Assembly (NCBI GenBank): GCA_022648545.1
Contig: JALCMP010000002.1
Location: 184,784 to 248,783, forward strand
Source: Bacteroidales bacterium
Lineage (GTDB): Bacteria > Bacteroidota > Bacteroidia > Bacteroidales > UBA932
Length of the DNA stretch: 64,000 nucleotides
Direction: 5' to 3'
The position numbers and the translations under genes were made by a program. Positions 45,424 to 53,954 of this stretch are shown here, one piece after another. Position 1 is the stretch's first letter. Every line of letters starts with the position of its first letter. The notes under the pieces were generated by a model, which worked only from the letters and a program-made list of their open reading frames with translations, made no database searches and was not told where the DNA came from.

Positions 45424-45906
45424 ATGCTTCGAACAACGCTTAATATCAAAGTATTTGATAAAGACAACCGCATGTGTGCAGAAGAGAGGAAAACCGTTGC
45501 GGATTTCCTGTATGAGAATCTGGAAGACTACGGAGATCCCGAATATCAAATAGAGCAGGCTATCGCATACGCATTGGGAGAAACTAATTCCATGGGGGGA
45601 TTTTTGATAATCTCTTATAAAAAAGAAGGAGAACGTCCCTTAAATAATTCGGATATTTCAGGAGCCGTCGTAATAAACAAAACGGGAATGTCGGATTACA
45701 TACCTGAATATATACTTGTCTACATAGCCACATCAAAAGGACTCAGGGGGCAAGGCATTGGCAAAGGTCTTCTTGAAAAGGCCGTAGAACTAACCGAAGG
45801 CAGCGTAGCCCTTCACGTTGAACCGCGCAATCCGGCCAAACATCTTTACGAAAAGATCGGATTCACCAACAAATATCTGGAAATGAGATACCAGAAGGAG
45901 GACTGA
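45424..45906 (+). CDS. GNAT-family N-acetyltransferase
   Basis: A 160-residue acetyltransferase. The acetyl-CoA site is IATSKGLRGQGIGKGLLEKA (R/QxxGxG/A), and ALHVEPRNPAKHLYEKIGF is the C-terminal GNAT block. The acceptor is not evident. The last base of its stop is the first base of the racemase ATG, so translation is coupled and the two probably act on the same amino acid. Confidence 0.88.
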   Translation: MLRTTLNIKVFDKDNRMCAEERKTVADFLYENLEDYGDPEYQIEQAIAYALGETNSMGGFLIISYKKEGERPLNNSDISGAVVINKTGMSDYIPEYILVYIATSKGLRGQGIGKGLLEKAVELTEGSVALHVEPRNPAKHLYEKIGFTNKYLEMRYQKED

Positions 45907-46976
45907 TGGCTTTTTTAACATTAGACAGAGGAAAATTAAAAGACAACTTCGATTATCTCGATGCTTTATTCAAGAAAAACGGGATCGAATGGTCGATAGT
46001 AACTAAAATGCTGTGTGGAAACAAGATGTATCTGTCTGAATTGCTAAAATTCGACTGCCACCAGGTATGTGATTCAAGGGTTTCCAATTTAAAGGAAATT
46101 AAAAATATTAATCCTGATATAGAAACTATCTACATAAGGCCTCCCGCAAAAAAAGCAATTCCTAATGTTGTAAAATACGCGGATATCAGTATGAATACGG
46201 AAATCTCAACCATAAAAATGCTTTCCGAAGAGGCTAAAAGACAGGGTAAAACACATAAGATCATCATTATGATAGAGCTCGGCGAGCTCAGGGAAGGAGT
46301 TTTGCGGGAAAATGTAATAAGTTTTTATGAAAATGTATTCAAACTGGAAAATATTCAGGTAATAGGAATAGGTTCAAACCTATCGTGCCTTTACGGAGTA
46401 TTGCCGAATCCCGATAAATTAATTCAGCTTTGCCTTTATAAACAACTTATTCAGACAAAATTCGATAAGAAAATTCCATATATATCCGGAGGCTCTTCCG
46501 TAACGATACCGCTGCTTCTTAAAAAGATACTGCCAAGAGGGATAAATCATTTCAGGGTAGGAGAAACGCTTTATCTTGGAACTAACGTATACAAAAATAC
46601 CAAATTAAAAAAGATGAAGACCGACGTATTCCAGCTTTTCTCCCAAATAGTGGAATTAAAAGAAAAACCAATAGTGCCTACCGGTGACAGAGGACATAAT
46701 ATGGAAGGTAAAACATTCGAATTCAATCAAACGGATCTTGGAAGAAATACTTATCGCGCCATAGTAGATCTGGGGCTGCTGGATGTAGAAACCGACCACA
46801 TAAAACTGGTAGACAAGAATCTAACCATTGTCGGGGCCAGTTCTGACATAAGCGTTATAGATCTCGGCGAAAATAAAAAGAATTATAAGGTAGGAGATCT
46901 TATAGAATTTATGATGGATTACATGGCCCTGTTAAGGATCATGAATTCCAGATACATAGAAAAAAGGATAAAATAG
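45906..46976 (+). CDS. Alanine/ornithine racemase-like PLP enzyme (Orr family)
   Basis: A 356-residue fold-type III PLP enzyme, distinct from the Alr at 14338. The PLP lysine is Lys34 in WSIVTKMLCGN. GSNLSCLYGVLPN, YISGGSSVTIPLLL and FRVGETLYLG are the barrel blocks of the ornithine/amino-acid racemase family (Orr/YhfX group). PTGDRGHNMEG and AIVDLGLLDVE form the C-terminal domain. Substrate could be ornithine, lysine or another amino acid. It is coupled to a GNAT gene and abuts the convergent nitronate monooxygenase gene without spacer. Confidence 0.82.
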   Translation: MAFLTLDRGKLKDNFDYLDALFKKNGIEWSIVTKMLCGNKMYLSELLKFDCHQVCDSRVSNLKEIKNINPDIETIYIRPPAKKAIPNVVKYADISMNTEISTIKMLSEEAKRQGKTHKIIIMIELGELREGVLRENVISFYENVFKLENIQVIGIGSNLSCLYGVLPNPDKLIQLCLYKQLIQTKFDKKIPYISGGSSVTIPLLLKKILPRGINHFRVGETLYLGTNVYKNTKLKKMKTDVFQLFSQIVELKEKPIVPTGDRGHNMEGKTFEFNQTDLGRNTYRAIVDLGLLDVETDHIKLVDKNLTIVGASSDISVIDLGENKKNYKVGDLIEFMMDYMALLRIMNSRYIEKRIK

Positions 46977-48047
46977 TTATTTTGTTACCGCAACATCGAA
47001 TTCCGCCTTGAGTTTGCAGATAACGTCTTTTACGCTGCGGATTTTATCAGCCAGATACGCATTGGCTCCTGCAAAGGCATAACCTTTGTCCATATTCCCT
47101 TTATAAGCATTATATAATGCCTTTATTATACAATATGGACTTTTTTTGTAATCACAGGTCTTAATACAGTGGAAAGAACAGGCTCCGGGCTTTGTTTCTC
47201 CCATATCTACCTTGTGCAGAAAATTATCATACAATGCCCGGCCGGGCATCCCTACGGGACTTTTTATGATAACCATATCCTTCTTGGAAGAATTAATATA
47301 TGTTTGCTTGAAAACATCAGAAGCATCGCATTCGTATGTTGGAACGAATATACTAGCCATCTGTATCCCGGCAGCGCCGAGCTTCATAAATTTCAGCATA
47401 TCGTTCCCATTCATTATTCCCCCTGCAGCAATGACAGGGATATTCTTTCTTTCACCGTATTTCTGTACAACTGAAACAACATCCGGTATAAGATGTTCGA
47501 GTGTATAATCTTCGCTTTCTATTTGTCTTTCCTTAAAGCCCAGATGACCTCCGGCCTTAGGGCCTTCCACTACAATCGCATCCGGCAGATAGTTATAATC
47601 CCTATCCCATTTTTCGCAAATTATATTGGCAGCCCTCCCGGACGAAACTATAGGAACAAGAAGAGTTTTGCTGTCGGGTTTCAAAAAGGAAGGTAAATTA
47701 AGTGGAAGACCGGCTCCCGAGAAAATTATATCCGCTTTTTCAGCAATGGAAGTACGCACCATATCCGCAAAATTCGACAGCGCAACCATAATATTTACGC
47801 CTATTACTCCTTTCGTTTTTTCATGCACCTTCCTGAGCTCCTCCTTAAGACCCCAAATACAATTTCCGGGATAATCTCCTGATTTATGCTTATACAGCAA
47901 ACCAAGTCCGGCCGATGAAATAACTCCTACACCTCCCTCGTTCGCTACAGCCGAAGCCAGGCCGCTAAGGGAAATGCCAACCCCCATTCCACCCTGAATG
48001 ATAGGTAATTTTATTTCTTTACTGCCAATAAAAAAAGATTTCATCAT
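46977..48047 (-). CDS. Nitronate monooxygenase-like FMN enzyme
   Basis: A 356-residue TIM-barrel flavoprotein: LPIIQGGMGVGISLSGLASA, VVEGPKAGGHLGF, PVIAAGGIMNGNDMLKFMKLGAAGIQMAS and KSPVGMPGRAL are the FMN-site blocks of the NMO/2-nitropropane dioxygenase family. The C-terminal Cys cluster CSFHCIKTCDYKKSPYC is typical of the Bacteroidota and Firmicutes subgroup and hints at a bound metal or Fe-S. FabK-like enoyl reductase is the main alternative. Confidence 0.85.
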   Translation of the reverse strand: MMKSFFIGSKEIKLPIIQGGMGVGISLSGLASAVANEGGVGVISSAGLGLLYKHKSGDYPGNCIWGLKEELRKVHEKTKGVIGVNIMVALSNFADMVRTSIAEKADIIFSGAGLPLNLPSFLKPDSKTLLVPIVSSGRAANIICEKWDRDYNYLPDAIVVEGPKAGGHLGFKERQIESEDYTLEHLIPDVVSVVQKYGERKNIPVIAAGGIMNGNDMLKFMKLGAAGIQMASIFVPTYECDASDVFKQTYINSSKKDMVIIKSPVGMPGRALYDNFLHKVDMGETKPGACSFHCIKTCDYKKSPYCIIKALYNAYKGNMDKGYAFAGANAYLADKIRSVKDVICKLKAEFDVAVTK

Positions 48048-48151
48048 ATTTTATTAAGATATTAAGGACTTTAAATAACGAAGCTGAAATGAAGTAGATT
48101 TTATATGGAGATCGATATTTATATACGTTGTGGTTATTAACAAAAAGTATG

Positions 48152-48195
48152 CCTAAAAATAAGAAGTTTCGCAAACAGCTAAATTTGCGAAACTT
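48152..48195 (-). terminator. Terminator of the tRNA-Ser transcript
   Basis: AAGTTTCGCAAA (48164-48175) and TTTGCGAAACTT (48184-48195) form a perfect 12-bp stem with 8-base loop. On the minus strand it is followed by CTTATTTTT. It lies 31 bases past the tRNA 3' end. Confidence 0.8.
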
Positions 48196-48226
48196 GAATA
48201 GCTTCCGATAACTATCGGATAATCAG

Positions 48227-48311
48227 CGGAGAGGTAGGGATTCGAACCCCAGGAACATCGCTGTTCAACGGTTTTCAAGACCGCCGCAATCGACCACTCT
48301 GCCACCTCTCC
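48227..48311 (-). tRNA. tRNA-Ser (anticodon UGA)
   Basis: An 85-nt class II tRNA on the minus strand. The acceptor stem is GGAGAGG/CCTCTCC, the anticodon loop CTTGAAA gives TGA (reads UCA and related Ser codons), a long variable arm follows, and the T loop is TTCGAAT with the expected stem. The discriminator base is G, as in bacterial tRNA-Ser. CCA is not encoded (ATC-AG flank), so the cca gene in this window must add it. Confidence 0.97.
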
Positions 48312-48324
48312 TTTTTAAGGATTG

Positions 48325-48332
48325 CAAAGGTA
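48325..48332 (-). promoter_or_regulatory. Promoter of tRNA-Ser
   Basis: TACCTTTG on the minus strand fits TAnnTTTG, with TTG 19 bases upstream. It ends 13 bases before the tRNA 5' end. Confidence 0.65.
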
Positions 48333-48362
48333 CTTAATATTTTGGATTTTGCAAGTCACATA

Positions 48363-48989
48363 TCACCGTCCCTTTGAAAAAAGGAATTTGCTCTGGAAAA
48401 ACAACAAGTATAGAAATCCGACCGAGATGCATGCATCTGCCAGATTAAATACCGGTCTAAAAAAAACGAACGGTTCGCCTCCCCAGAAAGGGACCCAATC
48501 GGGAAGCACCGTATCAATTATGGGGAAATAGAACATATCCACCACCCTTCCGCAAAGCAGAGGAGCATATCCTCCGGCTGCAGGCAACAGTCCTGCAATA
48601 TGCGAATAAGTGGACTCGTCGAATAAGACTCCGTAAAATATAGAATCCAGTTCATTACCGATGGCTCCTACGAGGACCAAAGAAACTCCTATAAATACAC
48701 CTTTAGGCGTAGCAGGATCCCTTAGAAGTTTTTTTACTATGAAATATATTATAAACGCAATCAGGGCGAGCCTGAGCACTGACAGAAGCAATTTGCCGAA
48801 TACCCCTCCCCACTGGAGGCCGAAGGCCATTCCGTTATTTTCTATGAACAAGATGCGAAACCAGTGCCCGAAAACAGGTACAGACTCTCCTATTGTCATA
48901 TTAAGCTTTACGGCAAATTTTATGATTTGGTCCGCAAGTACGAAAAAAATCACAAATATGGAAATGGCACCGCCTTTGGAAATTTTCAT
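48363..48989 (-). CDS. lspA: Lipoprotein signal peptidase (signal peptidase II)
   Basis: A 208-residue inner-membrane aspartyl protease that cleaves prolipoproteins, of which this window encodes at least seven. Helix 1 is followed by LFIENNGMAFG (conserved NxGxAFG). The two catalytic aspartates lie in GNELDSIFYG and FNLADACISVG; the usual GNxxDR reads DS here. It carries a Bacteroidota-type insert after the first Asp block. The start overlaps the dksA-like stop, so they share a transcript. Confidence 0.93.
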   Translation of the reverse strand: MKISKGGAISIFVIFFVLADQIIKFAVKLNMTIGESVPVFGHWFRILFIENNGMAFGLQWGGVFGKLLLSVLRLALIAFIIYFIVKKLLRDPATPKGVFIGVSLVLVGAIGNELDSIFYGVLFDESTYSHIAGLLPAAGGYAPLLCGRVVDMFYFPIIDTVLPDWVPFWGGEPFVFFRPVFNLADACISVGFLYLLFFQSKFLFSKGR

Positions 48990-49435
48990 TAATTGCTTGT
49001 CTTACGACCCGTCTTATTTTCCATTTCCTTGGCTTCGACGCTAAGGGTTGCATGCGGTACAAGACGCAACCTTTCCTTTGGAATAAGCTTTCCGGTAACA
49101 CGGCATATTCCATAGGTCTTGTTTTCTATTCTTACGAGAGCTGCCTCCAGAGATTTGATAAATTTATACTGCCTTTGGGCCAACTGTCCGGATTCTTCCT
49201 TAGACAATGAAGAAGCACCTTCCTCCAACACCTTGAAAGTAGGAGACGTGTCTTCCACATCATTGCTGGTGCTATGGGTGATGGCTGATCTAAGTTGTTC
49301 GTAATCAGCTCTGGCTTTCTCGAGTTTCTTAAGAATCAGTTCCTTAAACTCCTGTAACTCCTCGTCGCTGTATCTCACCTTCTCCTGGGGGGTTTGCTTT
49401 GCATCAGCCATAACTTTTTCCTCTTTTTTAGCCAT
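48989..49435 (-). CDS. TraR/DksA-family protein with degenerate zinc finger
   Basis: A 148-residue protein. Residues 20-105 form the coiled-coil (FKELILKKLEKARADYEQL) that in DksA enters the RNA polymerase secondary channel, followed by LVRIENKTYGICRVTGKLIPKERLRLVPHAT written here as two blocks: the helix end and the finger. Of the four Cys of canonical DksA only the one in GICRVTG remains. This reduced finger is usual in Bacteroidota. A role in transcription or ppGpp response is likely but not proven. It is co-transcribed with lspA. Confidence 0.85.
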   Translation of the reverse strand: MAKKEEKVMADAKQTPQEKVRYSDEELQEFKELILKKLEKARADYEQLRSAITHSTSNDVEDTSPTFKVLEEGASSLSKEESGQLAQRQYKFIKSLEAALVRIENKTYGICRVTGKLIPKERLRLVPHATLSVEAKEMENKTGRKTSN

Positions 49436-49458
49436 GATAATTCGGTTTTAAATAATAT

Positions 49459-49466
49459 CAAATTTA
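49459..49466 (-). promoter_or_regulatory. Promoter -7 element for the dksA-like/lspA pair
   Basis: TAAATTTG on the minus strand fits TAnnTTTG and ends 23 bases before the ATG. Confidence 0.55.
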
Positions 49467-49505
49467 ATGAATTTTCGGCACAATTTACGATAAATTGAAA
49501 ATGAG

Positions 49506-52500
49506 CTATAATCTGCTTATTTTCAACAATATTTTTTCATCGTTCTCCCAATCTATTGCAGAAGCCCCTTCAATATTGTCGCGGAGTTCTATTTTTGAAG
49601 CCAGAGTCTGGGAACAAACGTATTCGGAATTATCCGCAAGTGCCTCCTCCACATCGCTGCGACGCCCTATTTCCACGATTATCCTGTCGGTAACTTCAAG
49701 CCCGCTCTCTTTCCTGAAATTTTGTATCCTGTTTATAAGTTCTCTGGCAATCCCCTCGCGCCTGAGTTCTTCCGTAATAGTAATATCCAGAGCGACTGTA
49801 AGTCTCCCTTCTGTAGCAATCAGCCATCCCGGCATATCTTCGGAAGATATTTCGTAATCATCCGCGGAAAGCACAACTTCGCCGGAAGGCAAAGACATCT
49901 TGTATGATTCACAACGCTCTATTTCTGCAATCTCATGTTGTCCGAGCTTGCTGAACGCAGCAGCTATTTCCCTCATCTGACGGCCGTACTTCTTGCCGAG
50001 GGTTTTGAAGTTGGGCTTTATTTTTTTGGTTATTATGCCTTCGGTATCGTTGATGAACTCAACATTCTTTACATTAACCTCGTTAAGTACAAGTTTTTGC
50101 ACCTTTCCGAACTGTTCCCTGAGTTTATCGTCAAGAACCGGAATAAGTATCCTTGCCAGAGGCTGCCTTACCTTTATATTTACCTTCCTTCTTAAAGCAA
50201 GTATCATTGAAGAGCTAAGCTGGGCGAGTTCCATTCTTTCTTCGAGATCCTTGTCTATATATTCATCAACAGCTTCCGGCATATGAACCAGATGCACGGT
50301 AGTTTCCTTATGTCTTCCCGAAACAGCATTCAGATCCAGGAACAATTTTTCCATGAAGAACGGCGCAATTGGAGCTCCCAGGACCGCTACGGTTTCAAGA
50401 CAATCGTAAAGAGTAAAATAGGCGGCCTTCTTATCATCATCCATACTTCCCCCCCAAAAACGTTTCCTGTTCAAACGCACGTACCAGTTGCTAAGATGAT
50501 CGCATACGAAAGCCTGTATTTTTCTGCCGGCAGAAGTAACATCATAATTTTCGTAGCAATCCTCAACCTCGCGGGCAAGAGTGTTCAGCAGTGAAATAAT
50601 CCACTTATCTATTTCCGGACGGTTTTCCACCGGAATTTCCGAACCGCGGCAGTCGAAACCGTCAACGTTGGCATAAAGAGAGAAGAAAGAATATGTATTG
50701 AACAGCGTTCCGAAGAATTTCCTTTCGGTCTCCTCCACACTGGCGAAATCGAATTTCAGATTATCCCATGGCTGTGCATTGGTAAGCATCGACCATCTTA
50801 ATGCATCCGCACCGTGCTCTTCGAGAGCCTTAAACGGATCCACGGCATTTCCGAGTCTCTTGCTCATCTTGTTGCCGTTTTTGTCTAGAACGAGTCCGTT
50901 GGATACTACATTTTTAAAGGCGACGCTGTCGCTTATCATGGTATGTATGGTATGAAGCGTAAAGAACCATCCTCTTGTCTGATCTACGCCCTCTGCAATA
51001 AAATCGGCAGTCTGGCCGAACGCAGGGTCATTAACCTTTGCAAGGCCCTCCTGGGCATAGGGCATCGATCCCGAATCGAACCATACATCAATAAGATCGC
51101 TTTCTCTTTTCATCGGTTTGCCCGAATCGGATACAAGTATAAATTCGTCCACATACGGACGGTGCACATCTATCCTGTCATAATTTCCCCGGCTGAAGTC
51201 TTTTGGAACGAATCCACGGTCCTTCAACGGATTGGATTTCATAAATCCTGCTTTTACGGACTTTTCGAGTTCATCGAAAAGTTCTTCAAGCGAACCTATG
51301 CATTTTTCTTCGTCCTTGTCTTCAGTTCTCCAGATAGGGAGCGGAGTCCCCCAGTATCTGCTTCGCGAAAGATTCCAGTCCTGCAGATTTTCAAGCCATT
51401 TCCCGAATCTACCCGTTCCTGTGGATTCCGGTTTCCAGTTTATGGTCTTATTCAATTCTATCAATCTGTCCTTTACTGCCGTTGATCTTATGAACCAAGA
51501 ATCCAGAGGGTAATAAAGTATGGGCTTGTCCGTTCTCCAGCAATGAGGATAAGAGTGGGTCATTTTCTCTATACGAAAGGCTATGCCCTGTTGTTTCAGC
51601 ATAACACATATATCAACGTCCAGGGAATCGGCATCTGGAGCCAGGGAAGGATCGTATGCGTTCTTTACGAACCTTCCTGCATACTGCGAGTAGGCCTTAA
51701 CATCTACTCTTTCCCTTACGAAAGAGCCGTCGAGGTCCTCTATTCTGTAAAAACGGCCTTCCTTATCAACCATGGGCTGATTTACGCCGTCCTTGTCAAG
51801 CAGGAAGAACGGAGCTATACCGTTCGCCTTTCCGACCTTGTCGTCATCCGCGCCGAAGGTAGGAGCTATATGCACTATACCCGTACCGTCGGACGTAGTA
51901 ACGAAATCTCCGGTTATTACAGACATCGTATTCTTTTCAGGCCTTATCCACGGAATCAGCTGTTCATATTTTATGCCTTTCAATTCGCTTCCGCGGAAGC
52001 TTTTCTCCAATACAGTAAAAGGCACAACCTTGTCACCATGCTTGTAATTTTCCGGAGGCATGTTTTCGCCTTTCCTGTTAAAATAGCTGTACAGTAAATC
52101 CCTGGCTATTATATAAGTAGCGGGTGCTCCCGAATAAGGATTAAAAGAACGGACCTTAACATACTCTATGGAAGGCCCTACGCACAACGCAACGTTGCTG
52201 GGCAATGTCCACGGAGTGGTAGTCCACGCCAGGAAAAACAAATTATCATCGGCGGTATCGAAAGCCGGATCTTCATACAGTTTTTCCGAAGCTCCGTCCT
52301 TTTTTATCCGGAACTGCACGGTAACGGTAGTATCCTTCACTTCCCTGTAGCACCCGGGGAGACTCAGTTCGTGCGAACTAAGGCCTGTCCCTGCCGCAGG
52401 AGAATAAGGTTGTATTGTATACCCCTTATACAGATAACCTTTTTTATAGAGGATCTTTAGCAGATACCACAGCGTTTCAATATAATGATTATCGTAAGTA

Positions 52501-52946
52501 ATATACGGATGGTCCATATCCACCCAGTATCCGATCTTCTCCGTAAGCGACACCCACTCCCTGGTATACTTCATCACCTCTTTCCTGCAGGTATCGTTGT
52601 AATCCTTTATGCTTATCTTCCTTCCTATGTCATCCTTGGTTATTCCCAGCTTCTTTTCCACGCCGAGTTCGACGGGAAGGCCGTGGGTATCCCATCCAGC
52701 CTTTCTTGAAACATAATATCCCTGCTGGGTTTTATATCTGCAAAATACATCCTTGATGGATCTCGCCATCACATGGTGGATGCCGGGCATCCCGTTGGCG
52801 GAAGGCGGACCTTCGAAGAAAACGAACTTTTTGGCTCCTTCTCTTAATTTCTGAGTATTTTCAAAACACTTTTCTTTTTTCCATTTGGCCAGGATCTCGT
52901 TGTTGACTTCAACAAGATCCAATTTCTTATACTCTGCAAAACCCAT
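49506..52946 (-). CDS. ileS: Isoleucyl-tRNA synthetase
   Basis: A 1146-residue class I synthetase. The HIGH motif is in GPPSANGMPGIHHVMARSIK near residue 57, and the KMSKS loop reads NGNKMSKRLGN near 695. The editing domain (TTPWTLPSNVALCV, TGIVHIAPTFGADD) is complete. Length and the C-terminal extension match the eukaryote-like long IleRS group common in Bacteroidota, which is often less sensitive to mupirocin. It has its own promoter, back-to-back with that of cvpA. Confidence 0.97.
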   Translation of the reverse strand: MGFAEYKKLDLVEVNNEILAKWKKEKCFENTQKLREGAKKFVFFEGPPSANGMPGIHHVMARSIKDVFCRYKTQQGYYVSRKAGWDTHGLPVELGVEKKLGITKDDIGRKISIKDYNDTCRKEVMKYTREWVSLTEKIGYWVDMDHPYITYDNHYIETLWYLLKILYKKGYLYKGYTIQPYSPAAGTGLSSHELSLPGCYREVKDTTVTVQFRIKKDGASEKLYEDPAFDTADDNLFFLAWTTTPWTLPSNVALCVGPSIEYVKVRSFNPYSGAPATYIIARDLLYSYFNRKGENMPPENYKHGDKVVPFTVLEKSFRGSELKGIKYEQLIPWIRPEKNTMSVITGDFVTTSDGTGIVHIAPTFGADDDKVGKANGIAPFFLLDKDGVNQPMVDKEGRFYRIEDLDGSFVRERVDVKAYSQYAGRFVKNAYDPSLAPDADSLDVDICVMLKQQGIAFRIEKMTHSYPHCWRTDKPILYYPLDSWFIRSTAVKDRLIELNKTINWKPESTGTGRFGKWLENLQDWNLSRSRYWGTPLPIWRTEDKDEEKCIGSLEELFDELEKSVKAGFMKSNPLKDRGFVPKDFSRGNYDRIDVHRPYVDEFILVSDSGKPMKRESDLIDVWFDSGSMPYAQEGLAKVNDPAFGQTADFIAEGVDQTRGWFFTLHTIHTMISDSVAFKNVVSNGLVLDKNGNKMSKRLGNAVDPFKALEEHGADALRWSMLTNAQPWDNLKFDFASVEETERKFFGTLFNTYSFFSLYANVDGFDCRGSEIPVENRPEIDKWIISLLNTLAREVEDCYENYDVTSAGRKIQAFVCDHLSNWYVRLNRKRFWGGSMDDDKKAAYFTLYDCLETVAVLGAPIAPFFMEKLFLDLNAVSGRHKETTVHLVHMPEAVDEYIDKDLEERMELAQLSSSMILALRRKVNIKVRQPLARILIPVLDDKLREQFGKVQKLVLNEVNVKNVEFINDTEGIITKKIKPNFKTLGKKYGRQMREIAAAFSKLGQHEIAEIERCESYKMSLPSGEVVLSADDYEISSEDMPGWLIATEGRLTVALDITITEELRREGIARELINRIQNFRKESGLEVTDRIIVEIGRRSDVEEALADNSEYVCSQTLASKIELRDNIEGASAIDWENDEKILLKISRL

Positions 52947-52968
52947 TTCAGTAACATTTTAGAATTTG

Positions 52969-52976
52969 CAAATATA
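52969..52976 (-). promoter_or_regulatory. Promoter -7 element for ileS
   Basis: TATATTTG on the minus strand fits TAnnTTTG and ends 22 bases before the ileS ATG. Confidence 0.6.
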
Positions 52977-52987
52977 AGATAATTACC

Positions 52988-52995
52988 TATTTTTG
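52988..52995 (+). promoter_or_regulatory. Promoter -7 element for cvpA
   Basis: TATTTTTG fits TAnnTTTG and ends 22 bases before ATG 53018. Confidence 0.55.
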
Positions 52996-53017
52996 GAAAA
53001 CTTTTAATTGTCTTATA

Positions 53018-53515
53018 ATGAACCTCGGTACAGTAGATTTCGTAATCCTTGTCATTATTGCGGCTTTTGCAATATGGGGCATATTCAAAGGTTTTATATC
53101 ACAACTTGTTAGCATAATTTCCCTAATCGCCGGCGTATGGTGTGCCTTTAAATTTTCCAATTTGGTAGCGCACAAGATCGCCGCATTTCTGAATATAGGA
53201 GAGACAGCGGTCTATATTCTTTCTTTCGCACTCATACTGATAGGAATACTTATTCTCGGAACATTTATATCCAAACTCCTTGAAAAGATAATACATCTTA
53301 CAATGCTGGGATGGCTGAACGGCCTCCTGGGATTTCTGTTCGCCGGTTTCAAAATCATAATTGCAATGGGCATAATCATATACCTGGTAAGATACGCCAA
53401 CTTTTCGCTTCACATGTTCGACGATGATTTCTTCCATTCCACAAAAATTCTTTCGCTGCTTACCGATTTATCGGCAAAGATCTTTCCATTTATAGAAAAG
53501 ATCGTATCTGCATAG
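53018..53515 (+). CDS. CvpA-family inner-membrane protein
   Basis: A 165-residue protein with four hydrophobic helices. The start VDFVILVIIAAFAIWGIFKG and the middle LGWLNGLLGFLFAGFK match the CvpA family, named from E. coli where it is needed for colicin V production. In most bacteria it acts in envelope homeostasis. Although a peptide-export locus follows, the gene has its own promoter and 166 bases separate it from the next gene, so a direct link is not assumed. Confidence 0.88.
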   Translation: MNLGTVDFVILVIIAAFAIWGIFKGFISQLVSIISLIAGVWCAFKFSNLVAHKIAAFLNIGETAVYILSFALILIGILILGTFISKLLEKIIHLTMLGWLNGLLGFLFAGFKIIIAMGIIIYLVRYANFSLHMFDDDFFHSTKILSLLTDLSAKIFPFIEKIVSA

Positions 53516-53681
53516 CGAAGCACCCCGACGGGCTTTTTCTCTTATTATTTAAAATCCGCAGAAAAATTTTTTCCGATTATTTATTTTACAGACATCCAGA
53601 AGGTGCCTTTTTTTACTTTTTTACACATCCATGATCTCACATGCACCCACCTTTGCAAAAACGGAAATACAAACAATAAAA

Positions 53682-53852
53682 ATGGGATCTGAAAAAAAAG
53701 AAGAAACGTTTTTCTCCGAAAAAATGGAGAAGTCAGTCGAATGGATCGTAGCAGGCATCGGCGGAAACAAAATACGCACATATATAATTTATCTCATAAT
53801 TGCGCTGTCGGTTTGCTTTATTTCATTAATGTTCATGAATAATCCGGTATGA
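53682..53852 (+). CDS. Small single-pass membrane peptide upstream of the exporter
   Basis: A predicted 56-residue peptide starting at ATG 53682. An in-frame ATG at 53631 would add 17 residues but precedes the weak -7 element CACCTTTG at 53648-53655. It has a charged N-terminal half (KKEETFFSEKMEKSVEW), an AGIGG sequence at residues 24-28 and one membrane helix at about 33-51. It could be an immunity or accessory protein for the peptide locus, or a third GG precursor. No family was recognised. Whether it is translated is uncertain. Confidence 0.5.
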   Translation: MGSEKKEETFFSEKMEKSVEWIVAGIGGNKIRTYIIYLIIALSVCFISLMFMNNPV

Positions 53853-53867
53853 AAATATTTTAGTTCC

Positions 53868-53940
53868 GGGGCGCCGGAGGGGAAGAAAAACGGTTCGCCG
53901 GGAGAAGGAACCGTGTGAAGTTGGAAACGGCGCCCCTTTT
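53868..53940 (+). ncRNA. GC-rich structured RNA element before the PCAT gene
   Basis: GGGGCGCCG (53868-53876) pairs perfectly with CGGCGCCCC (53928-53936). Inside, CGGTTC (53891-53896) pairs with GAACCG (53908-53913). The two stems are separated by purine-rich internal loops of exactly 14 bases on each side. TTTT follows, and the PCAT ATG lies 18 bases after the stem. It may be a terminator, an attenuator or a regulatory leader. It resembles no riboswitch class that I could match. Confidence 0.5.
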
Positions 53941-53954
53941 ATAATAAAAAGATT

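Noticed and set aside
45906..46976. Second alr for cell-wall D-alanine
   Set aside because: Motifs fit the ornithine-racemase-like group rather than Alr; the catalytic blocks of Alr at 14338 are not found here.
53018..53515. CvpA as a member of the bacteriocin operon
   Set aside because: The family is widespread in bacteria without colicins, and the gene has its own promoter and a 166-base gap before the locus.
53868..53936. Group II intron domain V or a cobalamin riboswitch
   Set aside because: A GAACCGTGTGAAG segment resembles one strand of domain V, but the two strands occur in reversed order, no intron-encoded protein is present, and riboswitch core motifs are missing.
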